Below are positions 26,771-34,802 of a DNA stretch of 64,000 nt, one piece after another. The notes under the pieces are model-generated. The model did no database searches. It was not told where the DNA came from and worked only from the letters and a program-made list of their open reading frames with translations. How positions within the stretch are numbered: position 1 is the stretch's first letter; every line of letters begins with the position of its first letter. The DNA comes from Oceanobacillus caeni (GTDB lineage Bacteria > Bacillota > Bacilli > Bacillales > Amphibacillaceae): contig NZ_JAHHXM010000008.1 in assembly GCF_019037185.1 (NCBI RefSeq), positions 48,335-112,334 of the forward strand, given 5' to 3'. The position numbers and the translations under genes are program-made.

Positions 26771-27002
26771 CATTTTCATTAGGCTTTCTTACAAACTCTA
26801 TACATCTTTCCTCACATGCTCCAAATAATACGTAATTATTTTGTGCTTGTCTTAAAGATGGAATGTTAGCACCGCCTTCATAGTCGGGATCAATATACTG
26901 AACCTCATCATCTTCCCAAAAGCAAATACTACAAATATCATATGTTCCAGGTGGCTCTTCATCTAATGTTTTATAGCCACAACAAGGACAAGTATATTTC
27001 AT
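26763..27002 (-). CDS. CPCC family cysteine-rich protein
   Basis: 79 residues. Cys-Pro-Cys-Cys at residues 5-8 and CSICFWEDDEVQYIDPDYEGGANIPSL define the CPCC family, probably a zinc-ribbon-like fold. Family members occur near toxin and immunity genes in many bacteria; function unknown. AGGTGAT ribosome site precedes ATG. Followed by an overlapping 51-residue frame. Confidence 0.8.
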   Translation of the reverse strand: MKYTCPCCGYKTLDEEPPGTYDICSICFWEDDEVQYIDPDYEGGANIPSLRQAQNNYVLFGACEERCIEFVRKPNENDE

Positions 27003-27152
27003 TTAATCACCTCGATAATAGAATAATTATATCAGTAAGCAAGCATTTACGTGATGCTTCCACTATAAAGACTTGGCTTCAACACAAGACCAGAGAATGT
27101 AGCATTTATGTACTTCACTCCCATTCGGATATATGGTGTTCATAAAAGCCTT

Positions 27153-27491
27153 TTAGCTATGATCATAAATCCTTGCACTGGTAGAGGCTACGTATCTTAT
27201 TTTATATTTACTGTCCAATTCTTGTTTAACTTTTTCCGTTAAAGCAAGTCCCATTTGATTAAATCTTTCTTCCAGTTCACCCCCATTAGGAACCAATTTA
27301 TCTAAATCCCAATCAATCCATTCTCCATACTTTTCTGCCCAATAAGACAATTCCTCTACTAAACTAGCTGACATTGGAATGTCTTCTATGTTAAGATTAC
27401 AACCGCACCTATTACACCAAATTGGATCTGCTCCTACATCACCTTCAATTTTTAAATCATTTGTTTTACCACTATCACAACAACAGTTCAA
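27153..27491 (-). CDS. Cysteine-rich (zinc-ribbon-like) hypothetical protein
   Basis: 112 residues. The N-terminus MNCCCDSGK and then WCNRCGCNLNI suggest a metal-binding knuckle; the rest is helical and soluble (ELSYWAEKYGEWIDWDLDKL). Likely cytoplasmic. Unknown function; the same general type is seen in Bacillus and Paenibacillus. Monocistronic. Confidence 0.6.
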   Translation of the reverse strand: MNCCCDSGKTNDLKIEGDVGADPIWCNRCGCNLNIEDIPMSASLVEELSYWAEKYGEWIDWDLDKLVPNGGELEERFNQMGLALTEKVKQELDSKYKIRYVASTSARIYDHS

Positions 27492-27641
27492 AGTTTTGTT
27501 TCATATATATACATCCCCCATAAATTGGCATCTTTAGTTGCAAAAGCACATAAAAAACCAAGCTCAGTTTGAATAAAATAAATCAAAACAGAATCCGAAT
27601 ATTTGCTTTGTTGATATTAGACAATACTTAAGAGAAAATTA

Positions 27642-27956
27642 CTAAGCACTCATTTTTCTACTATTTATTAATAAGAAAATAAAGTAGCTCAATATTAAAA
27701 TAATTAAATAGAAAAGTTCTGGAAAAACAAAAGGAGCCTCTGACAAGCGTTCGTCATGCAGATTAAATAAGTCAAAAAGAAAATTTGTTAGTAAGAATAG
27801 CAATATGGTACTCCAACTCTGAACAACGGACTTTTGCTTTATTACCTTTTTCCTTTCATCATCATTAGGTCCTAAAAAGTAATCTTTACTCCCTGTGAAA
27901 TAACCAATGATGGAAATATACACAAGTAGAATTATTAGCATAAAAAAGATTTTCAT
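27642..27956 (-). CDS. Membrane protein partnered with XRE regulator
   Basis: 104 residues, three membrane helices (about 3-20, 45-63, 80-96) and a charged loop (GPNDDERKKVIKQKS). Its ATG overlaps the stop of the helix-turn-helix gene by four bases. Small membrane proteins of this sort (with the DE-R-x motif) follow short XRE regulators in many Firmicutes. Third gene of the operon starting at 28461. Confidence 0.65.
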   Translation of the reverse strand: MKIFFMLIILLVYISIIGYFTGSKDYFLGPNDDERKKVIKQKSVVQSWSTILLFLLTNFLFDLFNLHDERLSEAPFVFPELFYLIILILSYFIFLLINSRKMSA

Positions 27957-28159
27957 TCTGCATCCTTCCTCCCTCCTAAAAATAATTCATCTACTTTAAC
28001 GCCTAACGTTCTTGCTAAATCAAATGCTAATTGTAACGTAGGATCATATTTATCGTTTTCAATCGCATTTATCGTTTGTCTTGAGACATTACAGAGTTTA
28101 GCTAATTTTTCTTGGGATAGTTTTGCAGATTTTCTATATTCCCTGATACGATTCTTCAT
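27953..28159 (-). CDS. XRE family helix-turn-helix regulator
   Basis: 68 residues, almost only the DNA-binding domain: REYRKSAKLSQEKLAKLCNV with recognition helix SRQTINAIEND and TLGVKVDELFLGG. Its ATG directly abuts the TAA that ends the frameshifted membrane-protein frame upstream. The large inverted repeat at 28486-28543 is a likely autoregulatory operator. Confidence 0.9.
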   Translation of the reverse strand: MKNRIREYRKSAKLSQEKLAKLCNVSRQTINAIENDKYDPTLQLAFDLARTLGVKVDELFLGGRKDAE

Positions 28160-28461
28160 TTAACCACCATATTTCTTCTTGGAAAAAAGTAATGAGACTA
28201 AATATACAGTTGAAATTACGACAAGAAAGATAAACGGATTTATACCCTCATAAGATCGTTCTGTCCAAAAGTTAAATAAACAGATTCAGCAATTTCAATT
28301 AGCACCACACCAATTACAACCGTAAATGCATATGACTGTGCTTTCATTCTAATGAAATTTTTCCCTTCATCTCCCATCTTAGGTAATGACGCAAAAGTAA
28401 CAACTATTAGTATCACACAAATTGCTAAAGCAGCAAAAGACACAACAACTATCCAATCCAT
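28160..28461 (-). pseudogene. DUF2178-like membrane protein, frameshifted
   Basis: The frame from ATG 28461 (GGGAGG site) encodes two helices and ends early at 28240 (VYLTFGQNDLMRV). Reading on in the -1 frame gives NFWTERSYEGINPFIFLVVI and ends KKKYGG at 28160, exactly against the regulator start. Restoring one T in the T4 tract at 28267-28270 would join the halves as TFWTERSYEG. It is either a one-base deletion in the strain or a sequence error. Gene context (membrane protein, XRE regulator, membrane protein) is otherwise intact. Confidence 0.6.
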
Positions 28462-28485
28462 ATTTATTCCTCCCTCACCTAAAAA

Positions 28486-28543
28486 GTAAAAAGTATTTGA
28501 CACAATTGTATCATCAGCCCCTAAAATGTCAAATACCTTTTAC
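28486..28543 (-). promoter_or_regulatory. Promoter flanked by 17-base inverted repeat
   Basis: On the minus strand TTGACA (28527-28532), 16 bases, TACAAT (28505-28510) form a SigA promoter. GTAAAAAGTATTTGACA (28486-28502) and its complement (28527-28543, one mismatch) flank the -10, so a dimeric repressor, probably the XRE protein of this operon, could sit across the promoter. Confidence 0.6.
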
Positions 28544-28767
28544 ACATCAAATCCAATACCAAAAAAGAAGAGCCCCTATGAGTGCTCTTTGGAATTGTCT
28601 TATTCAATTAAAGGATGGAGAGTTTTATTAATATTTGGGTTGGTCATGTTCTTTATTCTGAGATTTCTAACGGAAGTAGTAAGTGGAGAAATGATAATAG
28701 AAAGAGGTATATAAAGCAGAAGTCAATTATAAATAGGGTAAAATAACAAAGGGCTGTTCAGTATTAA

Positions 28768-29100
28768 TTATTGATTAGTCTTATTTAACTGGTCATCTAT
28801 ATCTCGCCCTCCATACATAACACGGATAACGGTAACTATTCCGTCCTCAATGCTGGGAATATAGAATATAATAAAATTGTCAACAGGCAACTGTCGAAGT
28901 CCTCTGCTATACCAAGGTTCCTTTTCAAACATCCGGAACCTCCTTGGTTTTTCATCTAAACTTAATATGGCTTCTTCAATCCTTTCCAATTGATTCGTTG
29001 CTGTCTCTGGTTCATGCAAGGTAAAAGCAATATACTCATAGATACCCTTAAATCTGCATCTGCCTGATTTGTTAATAATACTTTGTATCTCATATACCAT
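28768..29100 (-). CDS. RelE/ParE family toxin
   Basis: 110 residues. The RelE/ParE fold is seen in MVYEIQSIINKSGRCRF, IYEYIAFTLHEPETATNQL, RFRMFEKEPWYSRGLRQLPV and the closing VIRVMYGGRDIDDQL. RelE members cleave mRNA on the ribosome; ParE members poison gyrase; which applies is not certain. The start overlaps the antitoxin gene by 11 bases. A decayed second copy lies at 34590-34702. Confidence 0.85.
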   Translation of the reverse strand: MVYEIQSIINKSGRCRFKGIYEYIAFTLHEPETATNQLERIEEAILSLDEKPRRFRMFEKEPWYSRGLRQLPVDNFIIFYIPSIEDGIVTVIRVMYGGRDIDDQLNKTNQ

Positions 29101-29395
29101 AATCTCTACGAATTTCCGTAAAAGCCTTTGTAGCAGATTTTGTATCACCTTGCATGAAATCCGTATATCCTTTTTCCAACTCGGCATTCACCTCTGACTC
29201 TGTCAAATTGGAGATTCCAACAGGTTTTGTGGCAGGAATCTTAACGTCAAAAGGAATTCCCTTCTGCATAACAACCTGTTTCAGAAATATATTGACTGCG
29301 TTGGATAGCGGTATTCCTAACTGTCCCAGAATGGATTCAGCTTGTTCTTTAAGTTCAGGTTCAAGCCTTACATAGAGATTTGTTGTTTTCGCCAT
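29090..29395 (-). CDS. RelB/DinJ family antitoxin
   Basis: 101 residues. The N-terminal ribbon-helix-helix (NLYVRLEPELKEQAESIL, GIPLSNAVNIFLKQVV) binds DNA and dimerises; the C-terminal tail (FMQGDTKSATKAFTEI) should neutralise the toxin encoded downstream. AAGGAG before the ATG. Antitoxin-first order and 11-base overlap are typical. A second, interrupted copy is at 34692-34802 and 36098-36140. Confidence 0.9.
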   Translation of the reverse strand: MAKTTNLYVRLEPELKEQAESILGQLGIPLSNAVNIFLKQVVMQKGIPFDVKIPATKPVGISNLTESEVNAELEKGYTDFMQGDTKSATKAFTEIRRDYGI

Positions 29396-29743
29396 TATTA
29401 ATTCACTCCTTTTATATAGTCATTGTATGCTATTGTATTTACAAAAGCAATCATTCGTATTTCAATTTAGTCCTCTTATAAAAATTGAGAAGTAAATTAA
29501 GGTTTAGAAAACTTGCTTATGCCAAGCTTTAGACTAGTTGCATATGCCGGAGGATGGTAATTATCGTGACTTTTAATATTATTTATAACAAACAACTAAC
29601 GTATAAAGCAAAAATTGACCGATGTAAATGGGTCCAGTTCATTACCGCATTCACACAGCCAATTTACTACTTAATATACCTTTTATTTTTTAGGTCACAA
29701 CCGTTTAACGCCCCTTTTGTTTTCACCCTAAATCGGGACAGTA
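29396..29743. other. Intergenic stretch
   Basis: About 350 bases between the toxin-antitoxin operon and dus. The first 60 bases must hold the antitoxin promoter. I see no convincing gene or hairpin. Confidence 0.4.
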
Positions 29744-30724
29744 CTATTCCCTCTTCCCCTCAACATTCCTTCCCTCAAAGTTATCAAGCAATGCACGCAC
29801 TTCATCTGTTGTCTCTGTACTCATCAACTGATTTCTTAATTCACCCGCTCCTCGTATCCCGCGAACATATATCTTAAAAAAGCGGCGAAGAGGTTTGAAG
29901 GAACGTGGTTCTAATTTTGAATATTTATCAAAAAGATCCAGATGCAACCTTAAGAGATCCAGTAATTCCTCACTGCTGTGCTCTCTTGGCTCCTTTTCAA
30001 AAGCAAATGGATTTTTAAAAATACCACGACCAATCATCACGCCATCCACTCCAAATTCTTGAACGAGCTTCAAACCCGTTTGACGGTCAGGAATATCTCC
30101 ATTAATTGTCAAAAGTGTATCTGGAGCTACCTCATCACGAAGTTTCTTAATTTCTGAGATTAACTCCCAATGAGCATCTACTTTACTCATTTCTTTTCTA
30201 GTACGCAGATGAATGGAAAGATTTGCAATATCTTGTTCGAATACATGTGTCAGCCAGTCGCGCCATTCTTCTATATTCGTGTAACCAAGTCTTGTCTTTA
30301 CACTAACAGGCAATCCTCCTGCTTTTGCTGCTTGGATTAACTCCGCTGCAACTTCTGGACGACGGATGAGGCCACTTCCCTTTCCCTTTGTTGCTACATT
30401 GGGTACGGGGCAGCCCATATTAATATCTACGCCCTGATAACCCATTTCAGCCATTCCAATACTCATTTGTCGAAAGTGTTCAGGCTTATCTCCCCATATA
30501 TGAGCTACAATTGGTTGTTCATCCTCTGTAAAGGTCAAGCGCCCACGCACACTATATATTCCCTCTGGGTGGCAATAACTCTCCGTGTTTGTAAATTCTG
30601 TAAAAAACACATCAGGTCTGGCTGCTTCACTTACTACATGACGAAAAACAACATCCGTCACATCTTCCATTGGTGCCAATATAAAAAACGGTCGTGGTAA
30701 ATCACGCCAAAAATTATCAGTCAT
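29744..30724 (-). CDS. tRNA-dihydrouridine synthase
   Basis: 326 residues, TIM-barrel flavoenzyme reducing uridine to dihydrouridine in tRNA. Key features: [13 protein letters not shown] (FMN site), [19 protein letters not shown] with the catalytic cysteine, [15 protein letters not shown] and [11 protein letters not shown]. The last 80 residues are the helical RNA-binding domain. It resembles the YfjN branch of Bacillus rather than the operonic YacF. Monocistronic. Confidence 0.9.
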   Translation of the reverse strand: MTDNFWRDLPRPFFILAPMEDVTDVVFRHVVSEAARPDVFFTEFTNTESYCHPEGIYSVRGRLTFTEDEQPIVAHIWGDKPEHFRQMSIGMAEMGYQGVDINMGCPVPNVATKGKGSGLIRRPEVAAELIQAAKAGGLPVSVKTRLGYTNIEEWRDWLTHVFEQDIANLSIHLRTRKEMSKVDAHWELISEIKKLRDEVAPDTLLTINGDIPDRQTGLKLVQEFGVDGVMIGRGIFKNPFAFEKEPREHSSEELLDLLRLHLDLFDKYSKLEPRSFKPLRRFFKIYVRGIRGAGELRNQLMSTETTDEVRALLDNFEGRNVEGKRE

Positions 30725-31385
30725 AATCCAATCAAAATCCTTTCATAATGGGATAGCCTGTCCAAACCTTATCCCAAAATTAAAAAGCAAAATGTCCCTG
30801 CTTCCTTTACACTTATACCATGCTTAGGCACTTTTTATCAATGGATTGTTCATAAAAACTGGATATGAATCGGAAAAGTTTATTTTAATTAACATAATAT
30901 AATAGTACACGGAAAAAGAACCATTTTAAGATCTTCCTTGTACACTTTCTATTAGCACAGCGTTCACCATATATTACTCCAATTTCATTAATATCATGTT
31001 TAGTTCAAAAAATGATTGAGGGAACTTATTGGGAGAAAAATGAAAAAATAGAAAGAGGGAAAGCACCTTGAAAAACTTTATCGATATAGGGATTGGAAGA
31101 CTATTGAACAAAAGAAAACAGACTGAATCACTACTGGACCCAGTCGAAATTTTGATTGACTTTTGATTAGAAGAATACCTGGTATTATTTCTCACACCGT
31201 TCTATTCTCAGCAACATTTACTTCCACTTTACGTATGATAATCTCTGAAATCAACAAAAGAAACGGAAGAGCTATTAAGGAATATAGGAAAAATAATGGT
31301 AGATCCCCATTTACAAATTGAACAAATAATGTAATTGCATCCTTTTATATCTCCACCACGCTTCACTCCCCCAGAGATCAATAAT
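30725..31385. other. Gene-free stretch with short repeats
   Basis: About 660 bases. It contains one copy of the AAAGTTTATTTTAA motif (around 30876) also found repeatedly near 60-64 kb, and a dispersed hairpin at 31121-31145. Short frames here lack ribosome sites. Confidence 0.45.
31121..31145. repeat. Dispersed hairpin repeat, copy 2
   Basis: GACTGAATC-ACTACT-GGACCCAGTC has the same loop layout as copies at 26552 and 52141; the stem carries mismatches. Confidence 0.45.
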
Positions 31386-32267
31386 TTAGATTTCCTCTTC
31401 AAAAGACAAGTTTAATGGTTCATCCAATAATTCCGATTGTATCTCCAAATTTGTTGTTTCCACATCTTTACCCACTTCTTCAAATGTAAACTGATCTACC
31501 CACACGTGACCACGACCCGATAAAATAATACCAAATGATATAGTAGAACTGCCTGAAGGAACATCTAAAACAATAGAGTAACGGTTCCAGTTCGTATCCC
31601 CTTTGATTGGGCGATTGCTCATGTTGTCGAACTGTAATACATCATCAAAAGCATTATCCACTCTCATCCACATACTAGAAAAGTACTCTACGTCTTTTGT
31701 CTTTAAAAAACAAGAAAGTCTGATTCGCTTCCCAATAAACTTGTCTGCTTTAAATTGCTGCATCATCGTGGCAAAGTTTGCGGAATCAAGCACGGTTTTA
31801 GACTTTAAATAACCTGATGCCTTCCCCTGATGAACTACCGCACGATCAATCCCCATTTCATAATTAAACGGATCTGAACCACTTAAAAACCAACCTTTTA
31901 CTTGTTTATCCATATAAGATTCCTCCTTGTTTTTTAACATAGTTGACATCAGCCTTCTGTATTGTCCTGGTGGCAAATGATAATATTTTTTGAAAGCCCT
32001 TGTAAAAGCTTCCTGGGACTCAAAATGATAATAAAATGCAATATCAAGAATTCTTTCGTTCGTGTAGAGTAAAGCCGTTGAAGCATTTGCCAAGCGCCTT
32101 ACGCGAATATACTCGGTTATGGACATCCCAACAGATGAACGAAAAATTCGATGAAAATGAAACTTAGAAAAACCTGCTTGCTCTGCTATATCATCCATCG
32201 TTAGTAATTCATGCAGATGTTCTTCAATATAGTTTATCGTTTTATTAATTATCCCTTCATATTGAAT
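31386..32267 (-). CDS. AraC family transcriptional regulator
   Basis: N-terminal AraC domain with two helix-turn-helices (MDDIAEQAGFSKFHFHRIF and ILDIAFYYHFESQEAFTRAF, then PGQYRR) and a C-terminal jelly-roll-like domain of about 160 residues (GKRIRLSCFLKTKDVE, NWNRYSIVLDVPSGSS) that may bind a ligand. The first ATG (32198) would delete the first helix of the domain (INYIEEHLHELLT), which is encoded in frame upstream. An ATT at 32267 lies eight bases after GGGAGG, so a non-ATG start there is likely. About 294 residues. Confidence 0.8.
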   Translation of the reverse strand: MQYEGIINKTINYIEEHLHELLTMDDIAEQAGFSKFHFHRIFRSSVGMSITEYIRVRRLANASTALLYTNERILDIAFYYHFESQEAFTRAFKKYYHLPPGQYRRLMSTMLKNKEESYMDKQVKGWFLSGSDPFNYEMGIDRAVVHQGKASGYLKSKTVLDSANFATMMQQFKADKFIGKRIRLSCFLKTKDVEYFSSMWMRVDNAFDDVLQFDNMSNRPIKGDTNWNRYSIVLDVPSGSSTISFGIILSGRGHVWVDQFTFEEVGKDVETTNLEIQSELLDEPLNLSFEEEI

Positions 32268-32575
32268 GACTGCTTCCTCCCTTCATTAATAGAATATCAA
32301 ATATCAAAAGGAGATTTTTTGATTATTCTTGCGGATATTTAATTTTTAATTAGGATGAATCTTAACCGGACGCCAAATGATATATATATCGACATAAAAA
32401 GATACATTTCTTTTTTATAGGCTATGATAGAATTGTCTTGCAATATAATTTCTTATCCTTTCCTTATTTACTGTTCCAACTGTTACACAGAAATAACCTC
32501 TTGCCCATTAATGCTGTCCAACATTTCTTCTTTAGTTTAGGAAATTGATTCAGAGGTAGATTTGGTATAAAATAT

Positions 32576-32604
32576 TTGACAAAATAATTATTCTATGCTA
32601 TAAT
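32576..32604 (+). promoter_or_regulatory. Strong SigA promoter
   Basis: TTGACA (32576-32581), 17 bases, TATAAT (32599-32604), with an extended TGC before the -10. A consensus promoter, placed 82 bases before the methyltransferase start and just before an attenuator hairpin. Confidence 0.85.
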
Positions 32605-32630
32605 TGACGAAATATATAGATTGAATTATA

Positions 32631-32664
32631 ATGAGATTCTCCTGGCCAGGGGAATCTCATTTTT
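32631..32664 (+). terminator. Leader hairpin, probable attenuator of methyltransferase
   Basis: ATGAGATTCTCC pairs with GGGGAATCTCAT (12 bases, one G-U pair) around TGGCCA and is followed by TTTTT. It starts about 20 bases after the expected transcript start and ends 22 bases before the gene's ATG, so most transcripts should stop here unless something interferes. What relieves it is unknown. Confidence 0.65.
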
Positions 32665-32685
32665 CTATTGAAGGAGGACACTTGC

Positions 32686-33600
32686 ATGAAACAAGATAAG
32701 TCCAGTTTAACTTCATTAATATCTGCTTTTGGTCGTGCATATCATAGTCAATTTGATACACCAAAGATCTTTAACGACCATATCGCTAACGATTTAATAA
32801 CGCAAAAAGAGTTTGATGACATTAAAACGAATATGGTTCAAGGGATAGGATTCTTCAACAAAGAAAAAGCACAACTTTTAAATGGAGATAAGGATGAAAT
32901 ATTAAAATGGATCACACAAGTCCAACTTTCACCAACCCCTTTAGCACGCGCTGCATTTTGTGAGAAAGTGTTGCTTCATGAAATTAAGTTAGGGGTGAAA
33001 CAATACGTTATACTTGGAGCTGGACTAGATACCTTTTGTTTTCGTCACCCAGAACTGAAAAATAGCATCGAAATATTTGAAATCGATCATCCAGCGACAC
33101 AAGCATTTAAGATAAAACGATTGTCAAACGCTCATTTAGAAATACCACACAATCTCCATTTTATTTCGATGGACTTCACCAAAGAATTTACTTACCGAAA
33201 TCTAATAAATAAGGGTTTTAGCAACCATAAAACATTCTTTAGTCTTTTAGGAGTTTCCTATTATTTAACGAAAGAGGAAAACTCAAGATTACTGAAAAAC
33301 TTATTTGCTGAAGTTCCAATAGGTAGTTCTATCGTTTTTGATTATGCTGATGAAACCCTATTTAATGTGAACGGAGAATCAAATAGGGTTTCAAACATGG
33401 TAAAAATGGCATCAGCAAGTGGGGAACCAATGAAGTCTGGTTTTTCATATAATGAAGTTGAAAATATGTTAGAAAGAGCAGGATTACTTATTTATGAACA
33501 TTTATCGCCAAGCGAAATTGATAAAACATACTTCGCCAATCGAAGCGACTACCTTTCTGCCTTTGAAACGATTCATTATATACATGCTGTAAAGAAATAA
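32686..33600 (+). CDS. SAM-dependent methyltransferase, LCMT/PPM family
   Basis: 304 residues. SAM site: KQYVILGAGLDTFCFRHPEL, then IEIFEIDHPATQAFK, the family pattern of leucine carboxyl methyltransferase-like O-methyltransferases; the C-terminal lid has SLLGVSYYLTKEE and SIVFDYADETLF. Substrate unknown; bacterial members often act on secondary metabolites. GGAGG eight bases before ATG. Strong promoter plus attenuator suggests induced expression; ends in a clear terminator. Confidence 0.85.
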   Translation: MKQDKSSLTSLISAFGRAYHSQFDTPKIFNDHIANDLITQKEFDDIKTNMVQGIGFFNKEKAQLLNGDKDEILKWITQVQLSPTPLARAAFCEKVLLHEIKLGVKQYVILGAGLDTFCFRHPELKNSIEIFEIDHPATQAFKIKRLSNAHLEIPHNLHFISMDFTKEFTYRNLINKGFSNHKTFFSLLGVSYYLTKEENSRLLKNLFAEVPIGSSIVFDYADETLFNVNGESNRVSNMVKMASASGEPMKSGFSYNEVENMLERAGLLIYEHLSPSEIDKTYFANRSDYLSAFETIHYIHAVKK

Positions 33601-33614
33601 CTTATCGTAAAGCT

Positions 33615-33652
33615 GCCGTCCACTTAATCGTTAAAGTCCGGACGGCTTTTTT
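33615..33652 (+). terminator. Terminator of methyltransferase gene
   Basis: GCCGTCC and GGACGGC form a GC-rich stem with an 18-base loop and six T after it. Confidence 0.85.
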
Positions 33653-33752
33653 ATTACTAATGGAAATTCTAGTTTCGATCCGAACTAACCATTCACACCT
33701 GTTTATGTTAGTACGTAAGGAAAGCAACAGGTTACCTTTTCCCAATTTTATT

Positions 33753-34583
33753 TCAACCTTTTAACCTCACACTATAAAAACGCATCTGTTCAAGACTACC
33801 TTTCGACTCAAATACTCCAGCTTCAATCAGCTTTCTAATTCGATATTCGAGAAACGTATCCCCTATGTATTGGTCTAAATGCCCCAGTACCTCACCGATT
33901 ACCCTTGCTGATTTTATAAATTCCTTTGTCACTTGTTTACCATGCAGCTTTTTAACTTTCTTTATAATAATTCCATCATAATAGTCTTCAGAAACACTCT
34001 GTATCCTTCCATTTCTCCAAATTCTTAATGTTTCTTGACTTTCTGAAAGGGCTAACCATTCATTTTCTAAGTCCTCTCTATCATGATCTGTAAGAAGCTT
34101 CCCATAATCCTGTTCATAAATAACCTGTAGCTTCTCAGGAGGAATTTCACCTGTGTGGAGTAGCGTATATTTAGCTTTTTTCACCCTAAAAAGCTCTTCA
34201 TATGCTTTTGTTGTGTTAATAATAGTGATGTCAATATTTTTTTCCTTTAAAAGATGCATAATAAATCGTAGTCCTGTCTGTTCATGTGCGTTATTAGATG
34301 CCCAAATGGTTACATGAACTCCTTCAGGTATAGAGTTAATTCGATTCATTGCCTTTTCAAAGCAGTGAGTATAATCGGCATATTCACCAAACTCTTCACT
34401 CATACACTTCTCCATCCAACCAAATCTGAATTTAACTCCAGCTTCCTCATGCAACTTCCAGACTGGACCAACAGAGAAAGTGTCCCAAAAAGAAATGATC
34501 CTTTCCTTTTTATCAAGACCCATTTCTTTTAACGCAGCTTTCAAACAACCTGAAGCTGATGCACTCGATAGAATATGTATCAT
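33753..34583 (-). CDS. DUF1835 domain-containing protein
   Basis: 276 residues, cytoplasmic. The N-terminal half is the DUF1835 pattern (MIHILSSASASGCLKAALK, ISFWDTFSVGPVW, VTIWASNNAHEQTGLRF); the C-terminal half is DUF3658-like (YYDGIIIKKVKKL, YIGDTFLEYRIRKLIEAGVF). Common in Bacillus; biochemical role unknown. Its start abuts the dead RelE-like fragment upstream. Confidence 0.85.
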   Translation of the reverse strand: MIHILSSASASGCLKAALKEMGLDKKERIISFWDTFSVGPVWKLHEEAGVKFRFGWMEKCMSEEFGEYADYTHCFEKAMNRINSIPEGVHVTIWASNNAHEQTGLRFIMHLLKEKNIDITIINTTKAYEELFRVKKAKYTLLHTGEIPPEKLQVIYEQDYGKLLTDHDREDLENEWLALSESQETLRIWRNGRIQSVSEDYYDGIIIKKVKKLHGKQVTKEFIKSARVIGEVLGHLDQYIGDTFLEYRIRKLIEAGVFESKGSLEQMRFYSVRLKG

Positions 34584-34589
34584 CCTTTA

Positions 34590-34702
34590 TTTTCTCCTTT
34601 TTGACCATTCGGAATCGCCCCAGTTTATCTAAACTTGGTATGGCCTTTTTAATTCCATTCAATTGTTTAGTTAATACTACTTTGTATTTCAAATACCATG
34701 AT
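34590..34702 (-). pseudogene. Decayed RelE/ParE toxin fragment
   Basis: The start reads MVFEIQSSIN then stops, matching MVYEIQSIIN of the intact toxin at 29100. After an internal deletion the sequence reads QLNGIKKAIPSLDKLGRFRM, matching QLERIEEAILSLDEKPRRFRM. The rest is missing and the DUF1835 gene begins. Confidence 0.75.
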
Positions 34703-34802
34703 CACGCCGAATTTCCGAAAAAGCCTTTGCAACTGATTTTGTATCTCCTTGTATGAAATCCGTATATCCTTTTTCCAACTCAGCATTCACCTCTGATTCT
34801 GT
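34692..34802 (-). pseudogene. 3' part of interrupted RelB/DinJ antitoxin gene
   Basis: Closely matches 29090-29202 of the intact antitoxin (encodes TESEVNAELEKGYTDFIQGD and onward). It breaks off at 34802, where the IS element begins; the gene continues beyond the element at 36098-36140 (VGVSS region, matching VGISN) and is then lost. Confidence 0.8.

Noticed and set aside
28526..28714. Plus-strand frame starting MSNTFYTSNP
   Set aside because: It starts inside the arm of the promoter inverted repeat, has no ribosome site and no family look; treated as chance.
29554..29877. Plus-strand frame of 107 codons overlapping dus
   Set aside because: Antisense to the well-supported dus gene for about half its length; low-complexity and without ribosome site.
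30974..31195. Minus-strand frame of 73 codons
   Set aside because: No ribosome site, low-complexity, and it runs across the hairpin repeat.
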